Below, in pieces: positions 1 to 6,791 of a stretch of DNA of 9,610 nucleotides. A program made the position numbers and the translations under genes. Origin of the DNA: an uncultured Bacilli bacterium (GTDB lineage Bacteria > Bacillota_I > Bacilli_A > RF39 > UBA660); assembly GCA_947624125.1 (NCBI GenBank), contig CANQIY010000034.1, forward strand, positions 1-9,610, in the 5' to 3' direction. Positions within the stretch are counted from its first letter, which is position 1, and each line of letters opens with the position of its first letter. A model generated the notes under the pieces. The model saw only the letters and a program-made list of their open reading frames with translations, did no database searches and was not told where the DNA came from.

Positions 1-1083
1 AGTAGTACTATGGGACAAAATGTAACAATTACGATTACTAGTGGTACTGTTGAAAGTGATAGCGACTATGGTGTAAAATTAGCCGATTTCAATAATTTTA
101 CTATGAATGGCGGTACTGTAAAAACAGGTATTTCTCAAAGAAATGCTTATCTAACGATTGCAGCTGGAGCTACAGTAGAAAAAAATATGAATATTAATGA
201 TAGTAGTAAAACGGATATCAAAGGAACTGTTAAGGGAGATAAAATTTATAGTGCTGGCGTTGTTGTAAAAACAGGAAAAGAAACAGGTACAGCTAAATTA
301 TCAGCAACATCTGCTAAAAAAGGAGAAAAAATTACTTTAACAACTACTCCAAGTGAAGGATATCGTATTGCAAGTATTAAAGTTGTAAAAACAGGTGATG
401 AAAACACTGTTGTAGAATTTAATGAAGAAGATAGTAGTTTCATTATGCCAGATTATACAGTTTTAGTATATGTTAATTATGAACTAATAACTTATGATAT
501 TGACGTTACTACTCCTACAGGTGATGTAACTATTTCTGAAGATGATACTGAAGTTTTAAAAGAAGCAGTTAATGCAGTTGAAGATGAAGAAATACAATCT
601 TTATTAAAACAAAATGACTCAACAGTTACACTTGAAACTGCTAAAATTGAAGAACCAGAAAAAGAAGTAGTTGAAAAATTTGAAGCAGTTATAGAAGGAG
701 CTACAGTTACTGATTACTTTGATGCTAAAATAGTATTAAGAGTAGCTGATAAAACAAAAGAAATACCTGAATTAGGAAAACCTATTACTTTAACAGTAGA
801 ATTACCAGAATTACCAGCTGTTAAAGAAGGATATAAGAGAACATTCTATATTCTAAGAGAACATGAAGGTAAGGTTGAAAAATTAGATGCAACTTTAACA
901 GAAGATGGAAATAGTTTAACATTTGCATCAGATAAATTCTCAACATATGCACTAGCATATTTAGATGAAAAAGTTGAAAATCCTAAAACCGGCGATAATA
1001 TAGTAACATTTATGGGACTAGCAAGTATTAGTTTACTTGGTCTTGGTGTTGCTGTAAGAAGCTTAAAAAAAGAAAATAACTAA
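1..1083 (+). CDS. NPKTG-anchored surface protein, C-terminal part (5' partial)
   Basis: This is the C-terminal part of a secreted surface protein. The frame is open from base 1, and neither signal peptide nor ribosome binding site precedes the ATG at 10, so the true start lies outside the window. The first ~80 codons are rich in T, N, G and V with repeated strand-turn patterns (ITSGTV, TMNGGTV, AAGATV), suggesting a beta-helix or beta-solenoid. Bases ~259-483 encode a module resembling the 'bacterial repeat' (Flg_new_2-like) fold, ending FIMPDYTVLVYVNYE. A further domain ends with EGYKRTFYILREHEGKVEKL and DKFSTYALAYLDE, a pattern common before the anchor in Firmicutes surface proteins. The C terminus is a sorting signal: NPKTG (979-993), a hydrophobic segment, then RSLKKENN. 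It should be cleaved between T and G and fixed to peptidoglycan, plausibly by the class B sortase encoded downstream. Ligand and function are unknown. Confidence 0.85.
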   Translation, partial: SSTMGQNVTITITSGTVESDSDYGVKLADFNNFTMNGGTVKTGISQRNAYLTIAAGATVEKNMNINDSSKTDIKGTVKGDKIYSAGVVVKTGKETGTAKLSATSAKKGEKITLTTTPSEGYRIASIKVVKTGDENTVVEFNEEDSSFIMPDYTVLVYVNYELITYDIDVTTPTGDVTISEDDTEVLKEAVNAVEDEEIQSLLKQNDSTVTLETAKIEEPEKEVVEKFEAVIEGATVTDYFDAKIVLRVADKTKEIPELGKPITLTVELPELPAVKEGYKRTFYILREHEGKVEKLDATLTEDGNSLTFASDKFSTYALAYLDEKVENPKTGDNIVTFMGLASISLLGLGVAVRSLKKENN

Positions 1084-1098
1084 TTAAAATTAAAAAAT

Positions 1099-1128
1099 AC
1101 ACATTGTCGTCAAGATGATGTGTTTTTT
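1099..1128 (+). terminator. Rho-independent terminator of the first surface-protein gene
   Basis: A 10-bp stem (ACACATTGTC at 1099-1108 with GATGATGTGT at 1114-1123, including two G-T pairs) encloses the 5-base loop GTCAA and runs into a T-tract at 1123-1128. It starts 16 bases after the stop codon and lies just before the next promoter, so it separates the two transcription units. Confidence 0.85.
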
Positions 1129-1131
1129 GTA

Positions 1132-1160
1132 TTGACTCCAAAATTTGGACGTGTTATTAT
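1132..1160 (+). promoter_or_regulatory. Sigma-A type promoter of the second surface-protein gene, with palindrome in the spacer
   Basis: TTGACT (1132-1137) and TATTAT (1155-1160) are separated by exactly 17 bases. The predicted transcript starts near 1167, giving a leader of about 60 bases. A 13-base palindrome (TCCAAA-A-TTTGGA, 1137-1149) overlaps the end of the -35 box and the spacer, where a repressor would block polymerase. The promoter assignment is strong; the operator role is inference. Confidence 0.75.
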
Positions 1161-1169
1161 TTATATTAG

Positions 1170-1221
1170 AGAGGAGGATATAGGAGCTTGTTTTCGTAAT
1201 TAAAAATAAGAAAGGAAGAGG
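1170..1221 (+). promoter_or_regulatory. 5' leader with two Shine-Dalgarno-like sites
   Basis: The leader contains AGAGGAGG at 1170-1177, almost a perfect anti-16S match, but no ATG follows at usable distance; the only frame is a trivial TTG-TTT-TCG-TAA at 1188-1199. The real site for the gene is AAGGAAGAGG at 1212-1221, five bases before the ATG at 1227. The upstream site could be a ribosome standby site, a stability element or chance purine richness. Confidence 0.4.
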
Positions 1222-1226
1222 ATATT

Positions 1227-2510
1227 ATGAAAAGAATGAAATTATTTATGGCTACTATAATGGCAATGGTAGTAGCTACAGTAAGTGTAAATGCTGAAAA
1301 AGTTACTGATTGGACAATCACAAATAGTTTAACTCAAGCATTAGAAATTGTTCAAGGCGACGCATTAACTATTGGAACTGATAAAGTTGACCAAATTCAT
1401 GTAACAGTTAAAGTTAATGACAATAATATTGCTGCAATTTTAGCGCAAGCACCAGGTAATGCTAGTAGTAAAGCTAGTTTAGGTATGTTTTATTTTGGCT
1501 TAGAACCTAAAAATTTAGAATTTGGTAGTAAACATATCAATAAAGAAGTTGTTGAAATAGGTACAGCTGATAACGCATTAACAACTGCATTAACAAAAGG
1601 TATTGCTGATGCTAAAGCAAAAGCTGATGGTTTTGCTGCAAAAAGTCAATATGATACAAATCATGCTATGTGGGATTTAGCTGTTCAAATTAAATACAAC
1701 AAAGATGGTGTTTGGACTGATGTTGAAACTCCATCAAATGGTCGTACAACTATTGCTGAAAATTTAAAAGATTTATTAGATTCTGATACTGAAATTACCG
1801 CAGCTGATTATGGTACAAAATTTATTTTCAGTGTGCCTGAAAATGTGGTTCATGTTTGGGCTTACAGATTACAAGATGGTGATTCTACACCAACATATAA
1901 CTATGTTGCAGTAGATTATAAAATTGAATTCCCAATTGTTGCTTCTAATGGACAAGATGGTTATTATTTTAAAACACTTGAAGAAGCTTTAGAAAATGCT
2001 GATGATTTAGCAATTACTAATATCGTAGTTAATGATGATGTTACAGTTACAGATGATGTTGTTATTCCAGCTGGCGTTAAAATTAGTGCATCTGAAGGTC
2101 ATAAAATTACATTTAATGGTAATGTAAAACTTGAAAATAAGGCTGAATTAGGTGCAAATGTAACTATTGCTGAAGGCAAAGACGTTACTTATGCTATTAC
2201 TGTTTCAGCACCTGATGGAGAACATGTAACAGTTGATAAAAAAGAAGCTAAAGAAGGCGAAGAAGTAACTGTAACAGTTAAACAAGAAGCTGACCAAGAA
2301 TGGATGTATGAAGTTTACGATGCTGAAGGTAATGAAATTAAAGTAACAGATGGTAAATTTGTTATGCCTGCAAGTACTGTAATTGTATATGGTTATTATG
2401 AACCAATTAATCCTAAAACTGGCGATAATATCGTTATGTTTGTGGGAGTAGCTACAATTAGTTTACTAGGTCTTGGACTAGCAGTTAGAAGTCTTAGAAA
2501 AGAAATTTAA
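1227..2510 (+). CDS. NPKTG-anchored cell-surface protein with signal peptide
   Basis: This is a complete 427-residue secreted and wall-anchored protein. Residues 1-23 form a signal peptide (K/R start, hydrophobic core, likely cleavage VNA|EKV). Residues ~24-235 are a unique region I do not recognise. Residues ~245-317 (YYFKTLEEALENADD, then VVNDDVTVTDDVVIPAGVKI) look like beta-helix rungs. Residues ~322-392 form a 'bacterial repeat' (Flg_new_2-like) module ending DGKFVMPASTVIVYGYYE. The sorting signal is NPKTG at 395-399, a hydrophobic stretch, then VRSLRKEI. The last ~35 residues nearly match those of the preceding gene, so the two share an anchor. The start is set by AAGGAAGAGG five bases upstream. 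It has its own promoter and terminator. The NPKTG motif resembles NPQTN-type signals of class B sortases, and such a sortase is encoded 1.5 kb downstream. The ligand is unknown. Confidence 0.9.
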   Translation: MKRMKLFMATIMAMVVATVSVNAEKVTDWTITNSLTQALEIVQGDALTIGTDKVDQIHVTVKVNDNNIAAILAQAPGNASSKASLGMFYFGLEPKNLEFGSKHINKEVVEIGTADNALTTALTKGIADAKAKADGFAAKSQYDTNHAMWDLAVQIKYNKDGVWTDVETPSNGRTTIAENLKDLLDSDTEITAADYGTKFIFSVPENVVHVWAYRLQDGDSTPTYNYVAVDYKIEFPIVASNGQDGYYFKTLEEALENADDLAITNIVVNDDVTVTDDVVIPAGVKISASEGHKITFNGNVKLENKAELGANVTIAEGKDVTYAITVSAPDGEHVTVDKKEAKEGEEVTVTVKQEADQEWMYEVYDAEGNEIKVTDGKFVMPASTVIVYGYYEPINPKTGDNIVMFVGVATISLLGLGLAVRSLRKEI

Positions 2511-2527
2511 TTGAATTAGTTATTTTG

Positions 2528-2566
2528 AGTATATTTTTAGTTAATAGCTAAAAATATACTTTTTTT
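2528..2566 (+). terminator. Strong Rho-independent terminator
   Basis: A perfect 13-bp inverted repeat (AGTATATTTTTAG at 2528-2540, CTAAAAATATACT at 2548-2560) encloses a 7-base loop and is followed by seven T (2560-2566). It lies 17 bases after the stop codon of the second surface-protein gene. Confidence 0.92.
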
Positions 2567-2600
2567 GTGCCATAAAAAAATGAAACATTGGGTAATTTTA

Positions 2601-2629
2601 TTGACTTTTTGGATAAGAAATAGTATATT
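2601..2629 (+). promoter_or_regulatory. Sigma-A type promoter of the third surface-protein gene
   Basis: TTGACT (2601-2606), a 17-base spacer and TATATT (2624-2629). Initiation near 2636 would leave a leader of only about 17 bases, carrying GGAAGGTG (2640-2647) as ribosome binding site five bases before the ATG. It has the same -35 hexamer as the promoters at 1132 and 9538, but no palindrome in its spacer. Confidence 0.75.
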
Positions 2630-2652
2630 ATTTAATAGCGGAAGGTGAAGAA

Positions 2653-3906
2653 ATGAAAAATTTAGGTAAAAAAATATGTTTTGGTATAGTAGCTGTAATT
2701 ATGTTAATTCCGGCATTTGCAATGGCGGCAACATTTAAGACAGAATATTATACTGATAAAGCTAAAGCTTTAGAGGCATTTGCTAAATTCGAAGAAGAAC
2801 ATGCAAAATGGGCTGAAAATAATGACTATGATGCCGAAATTATATATCCAGTTTATAAAGGAACAACAGCATTAAAGACAGCTGGTAATGTTTCTGTTCA
2901 ATATTTAGCAGAAGGACAAGAAGAATTATTTACATTTGAATTAAAAGATAATGAAATAGTTGCAACAGTAAAAGATTATGAGTTATATAAAGCTCTTTTA
3001 ACGAAAAAAACAATAACTGAAAGCGATACTGAAGTATGGGAAAAATTAGCACCATACATTACAACAGGTGATATAGGATTAGAAGTAAGAGTTTATTTCA
3101 AAGAAGGAATAAATGATATATCATATGTTCCAATAAGTGATGAATTAGATGGTCATATGTTATTTTTACTTCATAAGACATTAAATACAGACCCAGAGGA
3201 TTTAGACATTAAAGAAGATGAAAATGGTAAATATTTTGTAATTGATACAGGTGCGGTATTACTAGGTTATAACGAAAGTGAAAATAGTTGGAGTGTTGGT
3301 TTTGCAGGTGGTGAAAAGCCACTTAAGAGTACTTTTACAAGTGAATATTTAATTCGTTATTATACCGAAGATGCTGCAGAATTATTTGATGGTGAGAAAG
3401 AAAATACTGAATATTTGATGTTAAAATTTTCATTAGCTTATGCTGATAGCACTTTAAGTGATGAAGAAACAAAAGTAAGTGTAAGTGGTGCAATGGAAGA
3501 TGAAGCAACTTTAACGGTAGCTAAAATAACTACGACTGATGAAAAATATGCTAAGTTAAATGAACTGGTAAAAGATAACAAAGTTATCGGTGCTTATGAA
3601 GTTAAAGTAACTGGTGATTATGCTGGTTCATTAAAATTAACATTTACAGTTGATAGTTCTTTAGATGGTAAAGATGTAACAGTATTCCATCAAAAAGCTG
3701 ATGGTACAATTGAAAAGATTTTAAGTAAAGTAGAAGATGGTACAGTTACAGTAGAAGTATCTGAATTATCACCATTTGTTCTAGTTTTAGGCGATGTTAC
3801 TAAAGATAATACGCCAACACTTGGGGTTCCAAGTTATGTCGGATTAGCTAGTATCATAGTTTTAACTGCTGGATTCTGTTTAGTAAAAGTTTTAAAAAGA
3901 GATTAA
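2653..3906 (+). CDS. Secreted surface protein with C-terminal membrane anchor and deviant sorting-like motif
   Basis: This is a complete 417-residue exported protein. Residues 1-25 form a signal peptide (MKNLGKK, hydrophobic core, likely cleavage AMA|ATF). The middle is acidic and lysine-rich with no family I can name. Residues ~325-381 form a small beta domain (LKLTFTVDSSLDGKDVTV, then DGTIEKIL, then VEVSELSPFVLVLGD) of the kind found just before anchors in Firmicutes surface proteins. The C terminus has the layout of a sorting signal, with a hydrophobic segment at ~396-411 and the tail KVLKRD. In place of NPKTG it reads NTPTLG (386-391), so it may be a sortase substrate with an altered motif or simply a membrane-anchored protein. 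It has its own promoter. The terminator after it is followed only 16 bases later by the sortase gene, which has no visible promoter, so read-through probably expresses the sortase. Confidence 0.88.
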   Translation: MKNLGKKICFGIVAVIMLIPAFAMAATFKTEYYTDKAKALEAFAKFEEEHAKWAENNDYDAEIIYPVYKGTTALKTAGNVSVQYLAEGQEELFTFELKDNEIVATVKDYELYKALLTKKTITESDTEVWEKLAPYITTGDIGLEVRVYFKEGINDISYVPISDELDGHMLFLLHKTLNTDPEDLDIKEDENGKYFVIDTGAVLLGYNESENSWSVGFAGGEKPLKSTFTSEYLIRYYTEDAAELFDGEKENTEYLMLKFSLAYADSTLSDEETKVSVSGAMEDEATLTVAKITTTDEKYAKLNELVKDNKVIGAYEVKVTGDYAGSLKLTFTVDSSLDGKDVTVFHQKADGTIEKILSKVEDGTVTVEVSELSPFVLVLGDVTKDNTPTLGVPSYVGLASIIVLTAGFCLVKVLKRD

Positions 3907-3919
3907 TAAGTAATCTTTG

Positions 3920-3947
3920 AGAGAGTTAAGGAATCTTAACTCTTTTT
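3920..3947 (+). terminator. Rho-independent terminator or attenuator before the sortase gene
   Basis: Stem AGAGTTAAG (3922-3930) with CTTAACTCT (3935-3943), extendable by A-T and G-T pairs to 3920, loop GAAT, then a run of five T (3943-3947). No promoter is visible between it and the sortase start at 3963, so it may act as a partial terminator that keeps sortase expression below that of the surface protein. Confidence 0.8.
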
Positions 3948-3962
3948 GTTTAAGAGGTTAAA

Positions 3963-4727
3963 ATGAAATTAAAAAAAGGAATAAGAAATTTTTTGATTAT
4001 TTTTTTATCAATTATTATTATTGGGGGAATTTCTTATATTATAAAAGAATTATTTAATTTTCATATGGATAAAAAGCAATATGAAGAAATTAAAGAAGTT
4101 TTTCATAGTAGAAAAGAAGTAAATAAACCCGAAGAAAAAGTTGATAAAGTAGCTAACTTAAAGGAAATACACAATGAATATCCTAATGTTTATGCTTGGT
4201 TGGAAATTCCGGATACTAATATCAATTATCCAGTTATGCAGTATAGTGATAATGATTTTTATTTAACTCATAATTATAAAAATGAAAAGTCTTCAGCTGG
4301 AGCGATTTATTTTGATAAAGATGTTTCTTTAACTAAACCAAGTGATAATTATCAAATATATGGTCATCGGAATAAATATGGTTTAATGTTTGAAAGCTTA
4401 CTTAAATATGCTAAAAAAGATTTTTATGATGAGCATCATTATATCTATCTTACTACTTTAGAAGAAGAAAGTACTTATGAAATTGTAGCGGTTTTTTACA
4501 GTCGAGTCTATTATTCTGATGAAGTAAATGTATTTAGATATTATAATTTTGTTAATGCTAATAATGTAGAAGAATTTAATAGTTATATACAAAATGCTAA
4601 GAGTGCATCCATTTATGATACAGGAGTAGAAGTTTCATATCATGAACAAATTATCACGTTATCAACTTGTGAGTATAGTAAGGAAAATGGGCGGTTTGTT
4701 GTCGTGGCTAAAAAAGTTAATATCTAA
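3963..4727 (+). CDS. srtB: Class B sortase (cysteine transpeptidase)
   Basis: This is a 254-residue membrane-bound sortase. It cleaves a C-terminal sorting motif between T and G (or N) and transfers the protein to the amino group of the peptidoglycan cross-bridge, usually on lipid II. A single N-terminal membrane segment (~9-27) follows MKLKKGIRNF. The family pattern of class B enzymes is clear: PNVYAWLEIPDTNINYPVMQ, then DNDFYLTHNY, SSAGAIYFD, catalytic H135 in IYGHRNKYGLMF, nucleophile C236 in ITLSTCEYS, and R244 in NGRFVVVAKKV. The length is normal for SrtB. The start is set by AAGAGGT (3952-3958) four bases upstream. Likely substrates are the two NPKTG proteins encoded upstream, because class B sortases prefer NPxT-type motifs; this pairing is inferred from motif and proximity. 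The downstream neighbours make and use lipid II, its probable acceptor. Confidence 0.93.
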   Translation: MKLKKGIRNFLIIFLSIIIIGGISYIIKELFNFHMDKKQYEEIKEVFHSRKEVNKPEEKVDKVANLKEIHNEYPNVYAWLEIPDTNINYPVMQYSDNDFYLTHNYKNEKSSAGAIYFDKDVSLTKPSDNYQIYGHRNKYGLMFESLLKYAKKDFYDEHHYIYLTTLEEESTYEIVAVFYSRVYYSDEVNVFRYYNFVNANNVEEFNSYIQNAKSASIYDTGVEVSYHEQIITLSTCEYSKENGRFVVVAKKVNI

Positions 4728-4738
4728 AAAGTATTCTT

Positions 4739-4774
4739 AAAACATATTATTAAAATGGTGATAATATGTTTTTT
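4739..4774 (+). promoter_or_regulatory. Hairpin with T-tract overlapping the PBP ribosome binding site and start codon
   Basis: A perfect 12-bp inverted repeat (AAAACATATTAT at 4739-4750, ATAATATGTTTT at 4761-4772) encloses a 10-base loop and runs into six T (4769-4774). The loop carries the Shine-Dalgarno GGTG (4757-4760), and the ATG start of the PBP gene (4766-4768) sits inside the 3' arm. It has the form of an intrinsic terminator for the sortase transcript while also able to hide the PBP start codon. With one G-C pair the stem is weak, so it could be conditional. Confidence 0.6.
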
Positions 4775-6667
4775 AATGATATTCACATAAGAATTCGTTT
4801 TATATTTTTAGTTATGATTATTATTCTTTTATTAGTTATCGGAAAAGTCTTTTATATTCAATTTTTTTCTTATAATAAACTTTCCCAAATAACTGAGGAT
4901 TTATGGAGCCGAAAAATGACAATTAATGCCCCAAGAGGGGATATAGTTGACCGTAATGGGAATGTTTTAGCAACAAGTGTGGTAACAACAACAATCTATG
5001 TTGTGCCGAGTCAAATAAAAGATAAAGAAAAAGTTTCAAAGGACATCGCGGCCATTTTAAATTGTGATTATAATGATGTTTATAAGTATGTATCCAAAAA
5101 TAGTAGTATGGAAATTATTCGAAAAGGAATGGATTTACCAAGTGATATTGCTACCCAAATAGATAATTTAGGTTATGATGGAGTTTATTTAGTAGTTGAT
5201 TCAAAACGTTATTATCCTTATGGTGATAGTCTTGCCCATATCATTGGGTTTGTTGGAAGTGATAATCAGGGATTATCCGGCTTAGAATTAACATATGATG
5301 AATATTTGAAAGGCATTAATGGAGAACTTAAATATTATAGTGATGGAAAAGGGAATAAATTAGAAGTACCCGATAGTTATGTTGCCCCATCTAAAGGAAT
5401 GACTTTAGAATTAACACTTGATATTGAATTAATTAAAGCTTTAGATAATGAACTTAAGAATGCAATGGATAAATATAATTCTAATGCTGCTTTAGGAATT
5501 GTGATGAACCCCAAAACAGGAGAAATTTTAGCAATGGGTAGTAAACCTTCTTTTGACCCGGTTAATTATCAAAATTTTAGTGAAGAAATAATAAATCGTA
5601 ATTTACCAATATGGATGACATTTGAACCAGGGTCGACTTTTAAAATTATTACTTTAGCATCAAGTATTGAAGAAGAAGTAGTCGATATCTTTAAAGATAC
5701 TTATACTGATACGGGTTCAGTTAATGTTGATGGTTCAACTCTTCATTGTTGGAAACATGGTGGGCATGGAACGCAAACTTATTTAGAAGTTGCTGAAAAT
5801 TCGTGTAATCCCGGATTTGTATCGTTAGGAAATAAGTTAGGAGTCGACAAATTAATGGGTTATATTGAAAAGTTTGGCTTTGGTAAAAAGACAGGTATTG
5901 ACTTAAATGGAGAAGGAAATGGAATTTTATTTAAAAAAGAAAATATGGGACCAGTTGAACTTGCCACGACAGCTTTTGGACAGGGAATAAGTGTTACTCC
6001 CATTCAACAAATAACTGCTGTAAGCGCTGCGATTAACGGAGGGAATTTACTTACTCCTTATGTTGTTCATTCTATCATTGATGATAGCAGTAAATCGATT
6101 ATTTTTGAAAATAAACCTATTATCAAAAGAGAAGTCATAAGTAAGGAAACAAGTACAATGGTTAGGTTTGTCTTAGAAAGTGTTGTTGCTAATGGAACGG
6201 GTAAAAATGCTTATATTGAAAATTATCGGGTAGGTGGTAAAACAGGAACTGCTCAAAAAGTATCTAATGGTAAATATTTAGTTGGAAATTATATTTTATC
6301 ATTTATTGGTTTTTTACCCGCATCCGACCCCGAAGTTATAGTTTATATTGCTGTCGATAATCCAAAAGGGGTAACCCAATACGGAGGAACAATTAGTGCC
6401 CCGATAGCAAGAAATATTATGTTATCAGCAATTGAAACATTAGGTATTGAAGAAAAAAGTGGAGGAATGTTAAAAGAATATAGTTATTTAGATGTCAAAT
6501 ATTTAATTGTCCCTGATGTAGTGGGAATGAGTAAGGAAGATGCTACTAAAGCCTTAAAAGATTTTCAAGTTAAATATAGTGGTAATGGGGATAAAGTTGT
6601 CTATATGTCACCTAAAGCAGATACTTTTCAAAGTGTTGATACGACCATTAACCTTTTACTCAATTAA
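4766..6667 (+). CDS. ftsI: Class B penicillin-binding protein, division/sporulation transpeptidase (FtsI/SpoVD family)
   Basis: This 633-residue protein cross-links peptidoglycan at the septum, working with the FtsW/SpoVE polymerase encoded downstream. A membrane anchor at ~11-31 follows a short cytoplasmic tail. The class B pedestal motif APRGDIVDRNGNVLA starts at 55. The transpeptidase domain has S290-T-F-K293, S346-C-N348 and K492-T-G-T. One PASTA domain (~579-633, starting VPDVVGMSKEDATKAL) closes the protein. Length and single PASTA domain resemble B. subtilis SpoVD more than PBP2B. C328 and C347 bracket the second active-site motif with the 19-residue spacing recalled for the redox-controlled cysteine pair of SpoVD. 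The start at 4766 is preferred because the next Met (17) lies inside the membrane segment. GGTG lies five bases upstream. It follows the sortase gene by 38 bases without a visible promoter. Whether it serves division, sporulation or both cannot be told here. Confidence 0.95.
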   Translation: MFFNDIHIRIRFIFLVMIIILLLVIGKVFYIQFFSYNKLSQITEDLWSRKMTINAPRGDIVDRNGNVLATSVVTTTIYVVPSQIKDKEKVSKDIAAILNCDYNDVYKYVSKNSSMEIIRKGMDLPSDIATQIDNLGYDGVYLVVDSKRYYPYGDSLAHIIGFVGSDNQGLSGLELTYDEYLKGINGELKYYSDGKGNKLEVPDSYVAPSKGMTLELTLDIELIKALDNELKNAMDKYNSNAALGIVMNPKTGEILAMGSKPSFDPVNYQNFSEEIINRNLPIWMTFEPGSTFKIITLASSIEEEVVDIFKDTYTDTGSVNVDGSTLHCWKHGGHGTQTYLEVAENSCNPGFVSLGNKLGVDKLMGYIEKFGFGKKTGIDLNGEGNGILFKKENMGPVELATTAFGQGISVTPIQQITAVSAAINGGNLLTPYVVHSIIDDSSKSIIFENKPIIKREVISKETSTMVRFVLESVVANGTGKNAYIENYRVGGKTGTAQKVSNGKYLVGNYILSFIGFLPASDPEVIVYIAVDNPKGVTQYGGTISAPIARNIMLSAIETLGIEEKSGGMLKEYSYLDVKYLIVPDVVGMSKEDATKALKDFQVKYSGNGDKVVYMSPKADTFQSVDTTINLLLN

Positions 6668-6704
6668 AGTATTTTTACTATCATAAAGACATAAAATAAA
6701 ATAG

Positions 6705-6773
6705 ATATAAATTGTCTAATTTATGTAAATGAGAATTATATAAGCCTAAAAGTGTTTTTAATTGTTGTATAAT
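6705..6773 (+). promoter_or_regulatory. AT-rich PBP-mraY intergenic region with weak promoter elements and inverted repeat
   Basis: The 124-base gap before mraY shows no terminator and no coding frame. TATAAT at 6768-6773 is a perfect -10 box but has no good -35; initiation there would give a leader of about 12 bases containing the mraY ribosome binding site. An alternative is TTGTCT (6712-6717) with TTATAT (6736-6741) at 18 bases. An A/T inverted repeat (ATAAATT 6707-6713, AATTTAT 6718-6724, extendable to 6705-6726) surrounds the TTGTCT. Both promoter readings are tentative. Confidence 0.35.
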
Positions 6774-6791
6774 AATGAGAGAGGTGATTAT

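Noticed and set aside
246..443. A 65-codon open frame on the minus strand
   Set aside because: It lies fully inside the first surface-protein gene, antisense, with no ribosome binding site and no recognisable domain; its hydrophobic look follows from complementing the K/V/T-rich sense codons.
6762..6791. Upstream TTG start for mraY (10 extra residues)
   Set aside because: The added residues MLYNNERGDY are not MraY-like, and the strong ribosome binding site lies inside this stretch, directly before ATG 6792.
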